A stretch of DNA of 64,000 bases from JBNJFY01 sp051747265. Lineage in GTDB: Bacteria; Bacteroidota; Rhodothermia; Balneolales; Balneolaceae. The stretch spans positions 186,001 to 250,000 of the forward strand of contig JBNJFY010000004.1 in the NCBI GenBank assembly GCA_051747265.1, given 5' to 3'. The notes under the pieces were generated by a model, which was not told the DNA's origin, made no database searches, and saw nothing but the letters and a program-made list of their open reading frames with translations. Each line of letters starts with the position of its first letter. Position 1 is the stretch's first letter. Below, in pieces: positions 1 to 8,947 of this stretch. The position numbers were made by a program, and so were the translations under genes.

Positions 1-162
1 CTATTTGAATCCAAACAACTTTATCACGCTTTGAAACTGCGAAAAATCGAAACAGCCTTGGTAGAAATCCCCGGATCCTACCACTTCATCTCCAACCGTC
101 CCAGTCAACTAATCACCAAAGTAGATCACGTATTGGCCTGGTTTGATCGCTACCGAAAATAA
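1..162 (+). CDS. S9 family peptidase, C-terminal end only
   Basis: Frame 1 is open from the first base to TAA at 160-162 and encodes 53 residues. The segment has the layout of the C-terminus of prolyl oligopeptidase / acylaminoacyl peptidase hydrolases: a helix LYHALKLRKIETALVEIPG followed by SYHFISNRPSQ and VLAWFDRYRK. In this family the motif after 'PG' carries the catalytic His of the alpha/beta hydrolase triad (here SYHF), and the WFDRY end is typical. The rest of the gene lies left of the window, so nucleophile and propeller are unseen. Family assignment is from recognised C-terminal pattern only. Confidence 0.6.
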   Translation, partial: LFESKQLYHALKLRKIETALVEIPGSYHFISNRPSQLITKVDHVLAWFDRYRK

Positions 163-167
163 CCCAC

Positions 168-197
168 CTGTCAGCGTACCCGAAGGGTTCCTGACAG
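168..197. repeat. REP-like nested hairpin
   Basis: CTGTCAG at 168-174 pairs perfectly with CTGACAG at 191-197, and an inner ACCC-GAA-GGGT stem sits in the loop. There is no T-run, so it is more like an intergenic REP-type palindrome than a terminator, though it begins only six bases after the S9 peptidase stop and could stabilise that 3' end. Confidence 0.5.
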
Positions 198-243
198 CGG
201 TTGCAAAAGTAAGCTGAAAGTAGCGGGTTCAATGACCTCGTTG

Positions 244-456
244 GAGGCTGTCTAAAAAGTAAAAAGCAAGATGTAACCACTTAATTAATTTAAGTTTTCT
301 AAGAGTGTGTATCTTTGATCTTCTTGATGAATCGCGTCCTTTTCATATATAGACCTATCAGGTTTTGGAAACCTGATAGGTCTGGCACATATTAGTGCCC
401 TAAAACCTAAATTATTTAGGTCCTTGAAATTAGAAAAGGACTTTTTGGACAGCCTC
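244..456. mobile_element. MITE-like element with 17-bp terminal inverted repeats
   Basis: The left end GAGGCTGTCTAAAAAGT (244-260) is the reverse complement, with one mismatch, of ACTTTTTGGACAGCCTC (440-456). The 213-bp interior has no ORF of note but holds a perfect long palindrome at 351-383. Size, terminal repeats and lack of coding capacity fit a nonautonomous IS derivative. Ends beginning with a GGCTGTC-type sequence are seen in several IS families of Bacteroidota, but I cannot name the family. I see no convincing target-site duplication (flanks CGTTG and GAACC). Confidence 0.5.
351..383. repeat. Perfect 15-bp stem palindrome
   Basis: AGACCTATCAGGTTT (351-365), loop TGG, then AAACCTGATAGGTCT (369-383): a perfect 15-bp inverted repeat. 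It lies inside the 244-456 element. Palindromes of the form CCTATCAGG...CCTGATAGG are common interspersed repeats in Bacteroidota genomes. Confidence 0.75.
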
Positions 457-624
457 GAACCAACACTGTGTGGCGATTAAGAAACGCTGACTGGAATCGA
501 TCTTCGCTTTGCTTGATTGATGCGCTGTCCGGTTGAATGGTGAAATCTACGGATGGGAAGTACGCTCAAGTACCTTAAACAAAGGAAACGGCAACCCTCG
601 CAGGGGAGTTACACCGTATAAAAA

Positions 625-1758
625 TTATTCCGCCAATACCGGTTGCCGAGGGGAGGGATAGCTCCATTCCTTAAGAAAAATACCCCATTCTCGTTCAATT
701 CGGCTAACAATATCACCCTGATAGCGGTAGTGGTTTCCGGTTGTTTTAACATTTTCAGTGATGAATCGCTCAAAATGAGGACGAGCCGTAGTAAAACCGC
801 TTAATTGTAACTGATCGTAGATGTATTCCAGTTTGTGTAGCGGATTAGCAGTTAATTCTTCGAATCGAATTTCAACCAATTGCGAGGAAGGAATTTGTGA
901 ACGATGTTTCAAGTAACGATCTAACAAATTTTTATAGAGGTAAAAAATGTATTCTTCGACGGTCTGCTCATCAATCGTTTCAAAGGCTAGGTTGTCTAAA
1001 ATGACCTTCCACATTTTTTTATTGGAATAAAAAACATCATACGGGTTACGATGGATATACACGAAGCGTGCATCAGGGTAGAGATCCAAAAGCTGTGGGA
1101 TGCGAGCCGTATTTCCCGGACTTTTAATGATCAGTTGTTGATGATTATTGTGAGCAGAAACCTTGCGCATGAAATATGAAAATAAGTGTTTCCACTCTTG
1201 CTGCTCCTGCTGAGTAGCGGTATCGAACAGCATATACTTATCGATATATTCGTAGAAACGAGTTTGAGGAAACACATGCGCCCAATGGGGGCTGGTGGGT
1301 AAAAAAGCCGTTGTCATTGCGATGTCCAATTCACCGGGGGTATCCCAATCCCAGTTAACCGAAATATCATCAATTTCCTCCTTGGTCTGGAGAGAATCAG
1401 TAATCCTACGCACGATGGGCTTAATCACGCGTTCAAAATAGAAAAAGGTGTTGGGAAAGACCGATGCGAATTTATTCAAATATCCTCGTTGTGGATCCTG
1501 ACTGAGTAGCATCTGAAGTATGCTGGTACCACTGCGCCAGTGCCCCAGAATAAATATGGGGGGATGGGGAAGATTCACAGGCTGATTAGAGTGCTCAAAT
1601 TTGTATTTCTCAAAAAGTCGAAAGGGCTCTGTAATGAGGATTTTAGCATACCAAGCCACGATCTTTTTTAATGTATCCGAGGATAAGTTTTGATCTGAAA
1701 ACTGTTCAGCAGTGCGTAGTTGCTTAGTAAAAAAATGAATAGGATGATATAGTTGCAT
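625..1758 (-). CDS. Sulfotransferase family protein
   Basis: 377 residues, cytoplasmic, no signal peptide. It would transfer a sulfuryl group from PAPS to an unknown acceptor. Near residues 71-79 it has LGHWRSGTS, the 5'-phosphosulfate binding loop of the Sulfotransfer_3 type, and near residue 235 YIHRNPYDVFYS, the 3'-phosphate binding strand-helix with the R and S expected there. Length is normal for the family (about 300-400). The ATG at 1756-1758 is the first start in the frame and has no obvious Shine-Dalgarno. It stands alone: 293 noncoding bases separate it from the next gene. Acceptor (sugar, lipid or small molecule) cannot be read from sequence. Confidence 0.85.
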   Translation of the reverse strand: MQLYHPIHFFTKQLRTAEQFSDQNLSSDTLKKIVAWYAKILITEPFRLFEKYKFEHSNQPVNLPHPPIFILGHWRSGTSILQMLLSQDPQRGYLNKFASVFPNTFFYFERVIKPIVRRITDSLQTKEEIDDISVNWDWDTPGELDIAMTTAFLPTSPHWAHVFPQTRFYEYIDKYMLFDTATQQEQQEWKHLFSYFMRKVSAHNNHQQLIIKSPGNTARIPQLLDLYPDARFVYIHRNPYDVFYSNKKMWKVILDNLAFETIDEQTVEEYIFYLYKNLLDRYLKHRSQIPSSQLVEIRFEELTANPLHKLEYIYDQLQLSGFTTARPHFERFITENVKTTGNHYRYQGDIVSRIEREWGIFLKEWSYPSPRQPVLAE

Positions 1759-1972
1759 TGAGCGATCTTATTTCAAAATGATTAACGGCCCTGCGAAATA
1801 ATCTATTCAGAATTATAAGCAGTGATAGATCTGTTATCGTTCCTTCAATTAGGAAAAGCTCCCCCATAAAACTTGATAATCCTCACATACATAAGCAAAA
1901 AGTAGGCAAGAGGGGGGCGTTGCCTTCCTAAAATCCAAGGTTTATTGCAGGCAGGTAAAAATTTCTTGAAAT

Positions 1973-2014
1973 AAAAAACTCCCCACCCCAAACATTAAAT
2001 ATCGGGGCAGGGAG
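1973..2014 (-). terminator. Rho-independent terminator for the DUF2202 gene
   Basis: Read on the minus strand, CTCCCTGCCCC (2014-2004) pairs with GGGGTGGGGAG (1989-1979) with two mismatches across a 14-base AT loop and is followed by a TTTTTT run (1978-1973). It lies about 38 bases after the stop of the gene ending at 2052. Confidence 0.7.
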
Positions 2015-2051
2015 GTGATACTGGAACGATGACTCAATGGGAGAGAGAAAG

Positions 2052-2702
2052 CTAGTTCAGGTATTGATAATACTCATTCTCTTCCAAAACCTGTGGTTGA
2101 TAGGTGATCCCATATTTGGACAGGTTCCGTACAAATGCTTTCAGATGGTTGATGGAACCATTTTTTAAATTTTGATACACAAATGTGATATCATCATTAT
2201 CGGTTTCTTCGATTTCTTTTGTGATATCTACTAAATCGGTTTCTTCAATTAAGGCTCCCGTTTTTAAGGCTTCAGTTACCGAAACGGATCCCTGCTCTGT
2301 TAATTGGTTGTACAATGTTTGCAACTCTTCGTTTTCAAATTCACCTTCCAAGTTGTCAACAGTAGGGTCCGATATATTATATCGATCAAGCAAGTATCGC
2401 ATTGCCGCGACATGGTTTCGTTCACTTTCGATGATGTTGTTAAACACTTTCTGCTGGTACATCGAATCAAAGTATATATAGACATCCCGAGCCAATTTTT
2501 CTTCTTCAACCATAAACAGAAGCCCTTCTAGTTCTGATTCCGATAGGGTTTCTGATTCCATGGTTTCCAACTCATTGACCCAGCCATCCAAAGGGGTGCC
2601 TGATTTGTTAAGTACACTGTTGGGTGAATCGTTGCATCCCTGCATGGCGATACCGGTAGTGAATAGGAATAGGATAAGAAGATAAGTTTTTGAGGCATTC
2701 AT
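2052..2702 (-). CDS. DUF2202 ferritin-like lipoprotein
   Basis: 216 residues. The N-terminus is a lipoprotein signal (MNASKTYLLILFLFTTGIAMQGC, lipobox IAMQGC with Cys23), so it is predicted to be membrane-anchored and periplasm-facing. The mature part has EGLLFMVEEEKLARDVY (about 60-76) and, about 20 residues later, ESERNHVAAMRYLLDRY: the Glu and E..xH pattern of the ferritin-like four-helix fold found in DUF2202 proteins. The spacing suggests a di-metal site, but biochemical function of the family is not established. Monocistronic, with its own terminator. Acidic composition (many D/E) fits a salt-adapted host. Confidence 0.85.
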   Translation of the reverse strand: MNASKTYLLILFLFTTGIAMQGCNDSPNSVLNKSGTPLDGWVNELETMESETLSESELEGLLFMVEEEKLARDVYIYFDSMYQQKVFNNIIESERNHVAAMRYLLDRYNISDPTVDNLEGEFENEELQTLYNQLTEQGSVSVTEALKTGALIEETDLVDITKEIEETDNDDITFVYQNLKNGSINHLKAFVRNLSKYGITYQPQVLEENEYYQYLN

Positions 2703-2932
2703 AATATAAATATATAATTAATCAGTTATGAATTTCATGCAAATCATCAGTAACTGAACAGGCTGCTTATCAGTTTCTATAGATAGGACGAATGAAATGG
2801 AAAAGGGTTACTGAATAGTTTCAAGTTTGGGTATCCAAGATAAATTCATTGCTTACTTACCCGAGTACTGTACTGGATAGCGCTTCATTTGGTTCGGTCC
2901 TAACATTACGAGAGGAATAATTAGAGGTTCCT

Positions 2933-3316
2933 TCAGGTCCCCGGTAGTTGGTTACGCCAAACAATTTGCCATTGATCATCGTGTCGATTGAATACCAGGG
3001 TTTCCGTTCCCTTTTCGTCATAACGCGTGGTCTCCACTTGATAGCGAATGCGGAAAGTATATATGACTATAGCGGTGTGTTCAAAAACATGTATATCCAT
3101 GTCAGCGATTTTAAAATCGGATACCTCCGCTTCACTCATAAATTCCTCATACGATTCCACAATAGCTGATCGGCCGGTGATGGTATCCAGCGAGCCGGGT
3201 TTTATCATCACCGCTTTGTTGTGGAAATAGTTACCCAGTTCATCAAATTTCTCCTGGATCCACAATTGGTTAAGGCCTTCTACCAGCACTTCTATACGTT
3301 TGGTTTGATGTGGCAT
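2933..3316 (-). CDS. NTF2-like / SnoaL-type protein (DUF4440 group)
   Basis: 127 residues without signal peptide. The order helix (VEGLNQLWIQEKFDELGNYF), strand, TGRSAIVESYEEFM, then strands ending in FNRHDDQWQIVWRNQL is the cone-shaped NTF2-like fold, matching the DUF4440/SnoaL group, whose members are small-molecule binding or isomerase-like proteins. No catalytic function can be assigned. Its start is 28 bases after the stop of the upstream squalene-cyclase-like gene, so the two are probably co-transcribed on the minus strand. No clear ribosome binding site before ATG 3314-3316. Confidence 0.75.
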   Translation of the reverse strand: MPHQTKRIEVLVEGLNQLWIQEKFDELGNYFHNKAVMIKPGSLDTITGRSAIVESYEEFMSEAEVSDFKIADMDIHVFEHTAIVIYTFRIRYQVETTRYDEKGTETLVFNRHDDQWQIVWRNQLPGT

Positions 3317-3344
3317 GATGAGATGGTTTTAGCAGTTAATAGTA

Positions 3345-4301
3345 TCAGAATGAACCATCATAATTTTGGAGAACCCGAAGGGCACGTAATGTATTCCATC
3401 GGCTGGGAGCACCTGTGGTCTCCATTTCAAAATGAACGGATCCTTCTTGTTTAGCCTGTAACGGCCATAATCCATCCGATTGGCGTTTCTTAAGCATTAT
3501 ATCCAATGCTTCCTGCATACGTGGATCATACGCCCGTCCCGCATAACGGAAATAGTCTAAGCCTCGCAGGATGTCGAATCGCCAGCGGCAAGGGTAAGAA
3601 ATTCGTGTCATTTTGGGATCAATTATTTGACCGGTACGTTGTGAGCGGAATAATCGATGCCGTAGAATAAATTCTTCTCCTTCCTTGATGGCATTGGCAA
3701 CTTTATTGATATGATCAGCATCACTTTGAAAAGACCACTCCAGCAACCCTTCCAATACACTGATAGTACTATGCAGCGAACTATGATGCGCACCTTGGTA
3801 ACGTTCGCAGTTCCAGCCGCCATCGTTCATCTGCTCATCTAGCAGGTAGTCAGCGATATTCACAAGCCGATCGTCATGATCCAAAAACCAGGATGCGTAA
3901 TTGAGAATCATACCATTGACACAAACATCACTATAGGGATTGGTTTTACCATAATTGATGCCTCCCAATTTGCCCCGCGGTGCAGAGAGCACCAGGTTGA
4001 GGCTATCTTCGATGAGAGGATTGCCAGGGGGAAATCCCAGATTCTTCAGATCCAGAAGGGTGTAATGCGTGGAGGTCCATTTGGGTTGATAAAATCCCTT
4101 TCCCCAATGCCCGTCGTTTTTTCGATGTTGTAGGAATCGTGCTCCCCAACCTTCCACAGGGATGCGTTGCTGTAATTCCCGCAATTCACTTTTATCGGCA
4201 TCCAGAAGATCACGCTGTGCTTGGTATTGGATGGATACATCACCTTCCAATAACCACTGAATAGCTTCTTCATTAATATCAATTGTGGTGCTATTAGGCA
4301 T
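3345..4301 (-). CDS. Squalene-cyclase-fold (alpha/alpha toroid) protein of unknown function
   Basis: 318 residues. The start is ATG at 4299-4301 because GGAGG lies five bases upstream (the longer TTG frame start would sit inside that ribosome binding site). It has repeated alpha-helical units with DGHWGKGF (about 56), NDGGWNCERY (about 158) and SDGLWPL (about 287), i.e. the QW-like 'DGxW' turns of terpene cyclase / prenyltransferase toroids. It is about half the length of squalene-hopene cyclase and lacks the acidic DxDD catalytic motif and a membrane helix, so cyclase activity is unlikely. Likely a single-barrel binding or scaffold protein. Probable operon with the NTF2-like gene downstream. 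Confidence 0.6.
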   Translation of the reverse strand: MPNSTTIDINEEAIQWLLEGDVSIQYQAQRDLLDADKSELRELQQRIPVEGWGARFLQHRKNDGHWGKGFYQPKWTSTHYTLLDLKNLGFPPGNPLIEDSLNLVLSAPRGKLGGINYGKTNPYSDVCVNGMILNYASWFLDHDDRLVNIADYLLDEQMNDGGWNCERYQGAHHSSLHSTISVLEGLLEWSFQSDADHINKVANAIKEGEEFILRHRLFRSQRTGQIIDPKMTRISYPCRWRFDILRGLDYFRYAGRAYDPRMQEALDIMLKKRQSDGLWPLQAKQEGSVHFEMETTGAPSRWNTLRALRVLQNYDGSF

Positions 4302-4313
4302 AATATCCTCCAA

Positions 4314-4787
4314 CTTTAATAAAGGTGTATATATATAACGGGCATCCCATCACATACGTACTTAGTACTTAAGCCCAAGTTAGGGATCAACATACTGGGG
4401 TCATACAGGGGAAATTACCAGTTCTGAATAGGAATATTACTTACAGCATGGTTGGGGGGCGCATTCCAAGGTGCGTGAACAGCATAATCACTACTTCCTA
4501 ACAATAAGCTCCCCGGTGAGCAACTTGGCATTCTATAATCTGGACACTCCAATGTACAATCCGTTAAAAGGATAGTTGCCGCTGTCTTTTTTCATCGAGT
4601 TCTATTAAAGGTGCCATAACGAATATTATGCTCAGTTGGGTAAGCCGTTATGTGTTATTGGAATCTGATATTTCAATTGACCCCCATTCAGCACGCTATA
4701 GGGCTAATTGCATATTAAGTTATTGTAACTTTCCAGATTAAATTTAGTTTAATTACCAACGCGTCAATCATCATCAAATCAAATTTT
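4314..4787. other. Noncoding spacer between divergent genes
   Basis: 474 AT-rich bases between the start of the minus-strand toroid gene and the plus-strand metalloprotease. I see no ORF with coding character, no tRNA and no convincing promoter match, although promoters for both genes must lie here. Confidence 0.6.
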
Positions 4788-7337
4788 ATGAGCACTTCAC
4801 ACTTACGCATTTCAGTTCTGCTGCTCATGATTGCCTTTTTAGGCGGTTGCGCGGGCACCAAGATGTCTGCGGATTCAGCCCAAAAAGGGAAACAGAAAGC
4901 AGCTAAAAAGACCATCGCCTCAGAAACTAAAAATTCTGTAGCTCACGATGGATTTTTTACCGTTTATCAAGATACCACCGATGGTTCCGCAAAAATGGTT
5001 ATCGATGAAGAGCAATTGGGTAAAGAGTTTATCTACTTCACCTATGTCGAAAACGGAACCATTTTTGCCGGGAAATTTCGGGGACAATTTCGAGAAAATA
5101 CCATCCTTAAAGTCCGTAAACACTACGACCGGATAGAATTTGTAAAAGTAAATACCAACTTCTATTTCGATCCGGATAATGCCCTGAGCAAAGCGTCTGA
5201 AGCCAACATCACCGAGGCCGTCTTGGCTTCAGAGGAAATTGTAGTGCACGATAAAGAAGACGGCAAGATCCTGATCAACGCCGATCCGCTTTTTTTAACC
5301 GAAAGCTTGCACGAGGTTAAATCGCCACGCTATCCGGGTCAATCACCGTTTGCCTTTTCTCTGGGAAGGTTGAGCAAGGAGAAAACCAAGTTTAGAGAGA
5401 TCAACAACTATCCCGAGAACACAGATTTTGTGGTCGACTATGTGTTTGATGAGCAATATCCATTAGGCCGGGGTGGAGGCGATGTTACCGACGCTCGCTC
5501 GGTGACCATCACTTTACAACACTCCTTGATTCAACTGCCCGAAAATGGATTTGAACCACGCTTTGCGGATCCCCGGGTTGGATATTTTACGGTTCAGATG
5601 GATAATTTGACTTCGGAATCGCATACCCCTTATCGTGACTTGATCAATCGTTGGGATCTTAAAAAGAAAGATCCTGATGCTGAACTCTCCGAACCGGTGG
5701 AACCCATCACCTGGTGGATTGAAAACACCACTCCCGTGGAATTTCGGGATGCTATTCGTGAAGGGGTACTGGCTTGGAATAAAGCCTTTGAAGCGGCCGG
5801 TTTCAAAAATGCTATGGTGGTCAAACAGATGCCCGATGACGCGGAATGGGACGCCGGCGATATTCGCTATAACGTCTTGCGCTGGACCTCTTCACCATAC
5901 CCACCCTTCGGCGGATACGGACCCAGTTTTGTAAACCCGCATACCGGTCAGATTATCGGTGCGGATATTATGTTGGAGTATGTGTTTTTCACCAATCGGG
6001 TTAAAGCAGCCGAACTATGGGAAGCCACAGAAACCATGCGCAATATACAGGCAGAAAATCCCCACTTGTGCAATGCTGGCATGAATATGCATCAAAATTT
6101 GATGTTGGGTAAAGCGGCTCTCATTCAGCGCAATGCCTCAGAGCATGAATTGCAAGAATTTGTGCACGCCGCCCTGGTTGAGCTAACATTACATGAAGTG
6201 GGACATACGCTGGGTTTGAATCACAATATGAAAGCCTCCAATCTGCATAGCCCGGAAGAGATCAACAACCAAGAGTTGACTAGTGAGGTTGGACTTACCG
6301 GTTCCGTGATGGATTACAATGCCATCAATCTGGCATTGGATGAAGAACAACAAGGGGAGTACTTCCAACGCACTCCTGGCCCGTATGATGTTTGGGCTAT
6401 TGAGTTTGGGTATGCTCCTGAGCGGGAGGGCGATGCTCGTGATGAGTTGTTGGCTCAATCCACCAAACACGAGTTGATGTTTGGTAACGATGCTGATGAT
6501 ATGCGTTCGCCGGGCAAAGCCATCGACCCACGAGTGATGACCGGCGATTTGACCAGCGATGCGGTGGAGTTTTCTCGCATTCGTATGGATCTGGTGATGG
6601 ACCTGATGCCGGAAATTAAAGATCGTTTCCGGAAAGAAGGACAATCCCATCAAGAACTGTATGATTCCTTTATGTCGCTGTTCGGGAATTACTATAACTC
6701 CGCTCGCGTAATGTCACGTTATATCGGAGGTGTTTATGTCGATCGTGGATTTGTGGGCCAACCCGGAGCCACCCAGCCTTACACTCCCGTACCGCTAGAT
6801 ATGCAAAAGAAGGCGATGAACTACCTCACCGACTATGTGTTCGCGCCGGATGCATTTCAGGTCTCTAGCCAGATTTTCAACTATCTGCAGCGGCAACGTC
6901 GAGGCTTCAACTTCTTCAGCACTTCGGAGGATCCAAAGATTCACAGTATGATGCTATCCATGCACCAAAATGTGCTGGATCATCTACTGCATCCCAACAC
7001 GGTGGAGCGCATAACCAATACCGAACTGTATGGCAATGAATACTCGCTTAGCGCCTTCATGAACGATCTGACTACCGGTATTTTTGACGCCGACGCCACC
7101 GGTGATGTCAATACCTTTCGTCAGAATCTCCAAGTGGAGTACGTGAATCGTCTGGCCTATGTAATCAGCGAAGATGGCCAATCGGATTACGATTATGTTG
7201 CGCAGTCGCAGGCCTTATATCAGCTAAAGGAAATCAAGGATAGGTTAGACGGAAAACGATCCGGAAATCAATCTACCCAGGCGCATACACAGCACTTGTT
7301 AAGCGTTATTGATCAAGCGTTACAAGCTGATTCATAG
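4788..7337 (+). CDS. Zinc-dependent metalloprotease lipoprotein (DUF5117/DUF4953 type)
   Basis: 849 residues. The N-terminus is a lipoprotein signal (LLLMIAFLGGCAG, Cys21), placing it in the envelope. The first half carries the DUF5117-like beta region (FFTVYQDTTDG, then GGDVTDARSVTITLQHSLIQLP), followed by the helix EGVLAWNKAFEAAGF and a metzincin-like zinc motif HEVGHTLGLNHN at about residues 469-480 with SVMDYN about 35 residues later, which fits the Met-turn. These features define the zinc-dependent metalloproteases annotated DUF5117/DUF4953 in Bacteroidota; substrate is unknown. No Shine-Dalgarno, AT-rich leader. Monocistronic, with a strong terminator behind it. Confidence 0.88.
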   Translation: MSTSHLRISVLLLMIAFLGGCAGTKMSADSAQKGKQKAAKKTIASETKNSVAHDGFFTVYQDTTDGSAKMVIDEEQLGKEFIYFTYVENGTIFAGKFRGQFRENTILKVRKHYDRIEFVKVNTNFYFDPDNALSKASEANITEAVLASEEIVVHDKEDGKILINADPLFLTESLHEVKSPRYPGQSPFAFSLGRLSKEKTKFREINNYPENTDFVVDYVFDEQYPLGRGGGDVTDARSVTITLQHSLIQLPENGFEPRFADPRVGYFTVQMDNLTSESHTPYRDLINRWDLKKKDPDAELSEPVEPITWWIENTTPVEFRDAIREGVLAWNKAFEAAGFKNAMVVKQMPDDAEWDAGDIRYNVLRWTSSPYPPFGGYGPSFVNPHTGQIIGADIMLEYVFFTNRVKAAELWEATETMRNIQAENPHLCNAGMNMHQNLMLGKAALIQRNASEHELQEFVHAALVELTLHEVGHTLGLNHNMKASNLHSPEEINNQELTSEVGLTGSVMDYNAINLALDEEQQGEYFQRTPGPYDVWAIEFGYAPEREGDARDELLAQSTKHELMFGNDADDMRSPGKAIDPRVMTGDLTSDAVEFSRIRMDLVMDLMPEIKDRFRKEGQSHQELYDSFMSLFGNYYNSARVMSRYIGGVYVDRGFVGQPGATQPYTPVPLDMQKKAMNYLTDYVFAPDAFQVSSQIFNYLQRQRRGFNFFSTSEDPKIHSMMLSMHQNVLDHLLHPNTVERITNTELYGNEYSLSAFMNDLTTGIFDADATGDVNTFRQNLQVEYVNRLAYVISEDGQSDYDYVAQSQALYQLKEIKDRLDGKRSGNQSTQAHTQHLLSVIDQALQADS

Positions 7338-7358
7338 ATAGATTTAATAATCTTTTTT

Positions 7359-7392
7359 AAGGCTGATCACCAACAGTGATCAGCCTTTTTTT
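7359..7392 (+). terminator. Rho-independent terminator after the metalloprotease gene
   Basis: AAGGCTGATCAC (7359-7370), loop CAACA, GTGATCAGCCTT (7376-7387): perfect 12-bp stem followed by a T-run to 7392. Confidence 0.92.
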
Positions 7393-7591
7393 ATGGAAAA
7401 TTGATCTCATGGTGGGTTTAAATGCTTTTGGATGCCATTTTAAGCGGTGTAAGAAGAGGAATAATTTATAATCAAGCTTGTATTTCAATAAACCTTTCGA
7501 ATTGTTATCGTTAAGCACATCAAATTATTTTGAGATGTAGATGCATTAGCAATCTACTGGGATCAAGAAAAAGGGGACAAATACGAAGAGC

Positions 7592-8020
7592 ATGACCAAG
7601 CTGGATATTATATATCAGTGTGAAAAACTGAATATCCTCAATAAAATCGACCGTAAAGAAATCGCCACGTTTGATGGGCGATTATATTATCCCATCATGT
7701 GTGTGTCTGATCTGTTGGATTTAGAAGAACGGGAGATTATGAGCGTGTTAAAAGAATACCCTTATACCTCGGTAGATCTGGAATTTCAAGAGCGAAAAGA
7801 TACCTATGTAGTGCATGACGGGGAGAGTGCTACGGGTCGTCCACTGGTAATGGGCGTTACTTGGGCAGGCTTAAAATGTCTGACTATGGAAATGGATGAC
7901 GAACTGATGGGATCGCTAGCCAGGGATCTGATAGTCGTTGAATTTGAAGAGAGTAACCCCAAAACCATGGCCAACTATTATATGAAAACCAAAGCTCGAT
8001 CTATTGGTTTGAAAAAGTAG
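7592..8020 (+). CDS. Hypothetical protein upstream of partner-switching genes
   Basis: 142 residues, not recognised. No signal peptide or membrane helix. Visible parts: an N-terminal region MTKLDIIYQCEKLNILNKID, a segment YYPIMCVSDLLDLEEREIMSV that looks like a helix-turn-helix-sized helical pair, and a mixed alpha/beta centre with GVTWAGLKCLTMEMDDELM. Acidic, like its neighbours. It is followed after 134 bases by an RsbW-like kinase, a STAS protein and an adenylate cyclase, all on the same strand, so it may be a regulator or sensor of that pathway; this is inference from position only. Start ATG 7592 is preceded by a weak GAAGAG. Confidence 0.6.
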   Translation: MTKLDIIYQCEKLNILNKIDRKEIATFDGRLYYPIMCVSDLLDLEEREIMSVLKEYPYTSVDLEFQERKDTYVVHDGESATGRPLVMGVTWAGLKCLTMEMDDELMGSLARDLIVVEFEESNPKTMANYYMKTKARSIGLKK

Positions 8021-8154
8021 ATAAAGTCGCTCAGTTGGAGTCCAGTACTTTTTATAGTCAAAAAATTTGTAAGTTGATTTTAATAAAAGGCTTTGTATTT
8101 AACTGTCTAATTGCTATGACATCCGGTTAAACAGCTGATCTAACTGTTTGCTAT

Positions 8155-8568
8155 ATGGATCAACCGTTAAAGCTTACCATGACATTACCCATGATTCCCA
8201 AGGTGGAACTCTTGGCTATTGATGGGATTCAGCATCTATGCAAGTACAAAAATATAGATGCCGATCGGGTGGATGAAGCCAAGATTTTGGTGGGAGAAGC
8301 AGTGATTAATGCCTTGGAACACGCTGATAGTAGTCGGCAGGAAACAAAAGTTGATTTTACCATTACCGACGAAAAAATTGTAATCTCTGTACGTGATTAC
8401 GGTCGGGGATTTGATGCGGACAAGGTTCCGGTACCCAAAATTGAACAGAAAATCGGTGCTAAAAACAAACGGGGATGGGGACTTCAGCTCATGCGCTCAT
8501 TATCCGATGATTTTACCATCGATTCGGGGCCGGACGGAACCACTATAACGATTTATCTGAATTTGTAA
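8155..8568 (+). CDS. RsbW/SpoIIAB-like anti-sigma regulatory kinase (HATPase_c)
   Basis: 137 residues. The GHKL ATPase signature is complete: N-box GEAVINALEHAD (about 47-58), G1 box DYGRGFD (about 81-87) and G2 box GWGLQLM (about 107-113). There is no histidine phosphoacceptor domain, so this is the stand-alone Ser/Thr kinase class that binds either a sigma factor or a STAS antagonist and phosphorylates the latter. The STAS gene follows 19 bases downstream, the classical arrangement for partner switching. No sigma factor gene is adjacent, so its target could be another regulator. Start context is poor; ATG 8179 is an alternative. Confidence 0.88.
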   Translation: MDQPLKLTMTLPMIPKVELLAIDGIQHLCKYKNIDADRVDEAKILVGEAVINALEHADSSRQETKVDFTITDEKIVISVRDYGRGFDADKVPVPKIEQKIGAKNKRGWGLQLMRSLSDDFTIDSGPDGTTITIYLNL

Positions 8569-8587
8569 AATTGAAATTGACCTAAGC

Positions 8588-8929
8588 ATGAACGATACCT
8601 TTAGCTTAACATCTCGGATCGAGAATAATATCCTGATTATTGAAACCAACGGTTATATTAATAATCAGGGGGGCGAAGAGATTGCCAAAGAATGCTATAA
8701 AAATATTGACAATGGCACGAAGACCATTGTACTGGATGTTGAAAACTCACAAGTGGTCAATTCCATTGGGATATCTATCTTACTGGAGATATTGGATAAA
8801 CTAGAGAACATGGGTGGACAACTTATTTTTGCCAACATGTCCTCAGCCATCGAAAAAACGCTTACTATTATGGGAATTTTCAAGTACGCGGATAAAGCCA
8901 ACACCGTGGAAGAAGCGTTAAATTCATAA
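8588..8929 (+). CDS. STAS domain anti-sigma factor antagonist
   Basis: 113 residues forming one STAS domain: strand TKTIVLDVENSQVVNSIGISILLEIL (about 39-64) then MGGQLIFANMSSAIEKTLTIMGI. The serine in VNSIGI is at the position phosphorylated in SpoIIAA/RsbV proteins (the usual motif is DSSG or DSxG; here N replaces D before the Ser). It lies 19 bases after the RsbW-like kinase and 18 bases before the adenylate cyclase gene, so all three are probably one transcript. Predicted role: when unphosphorylated, it captures the kinase and frees the kinase's target. Confidence 0.88.
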   Translation: MNDTFSLTSRIENNILIIETNGYINNQGGEEIAKECYKNIDNGTKTIVLDVENSQVVNSIGISILLEILDKLENMGGQLIFANMSSAIEKTLTIMGIFKYADKANTVEEALNS

Positions 8930-8947
8930 GTAGTAGGATATTTCGGT

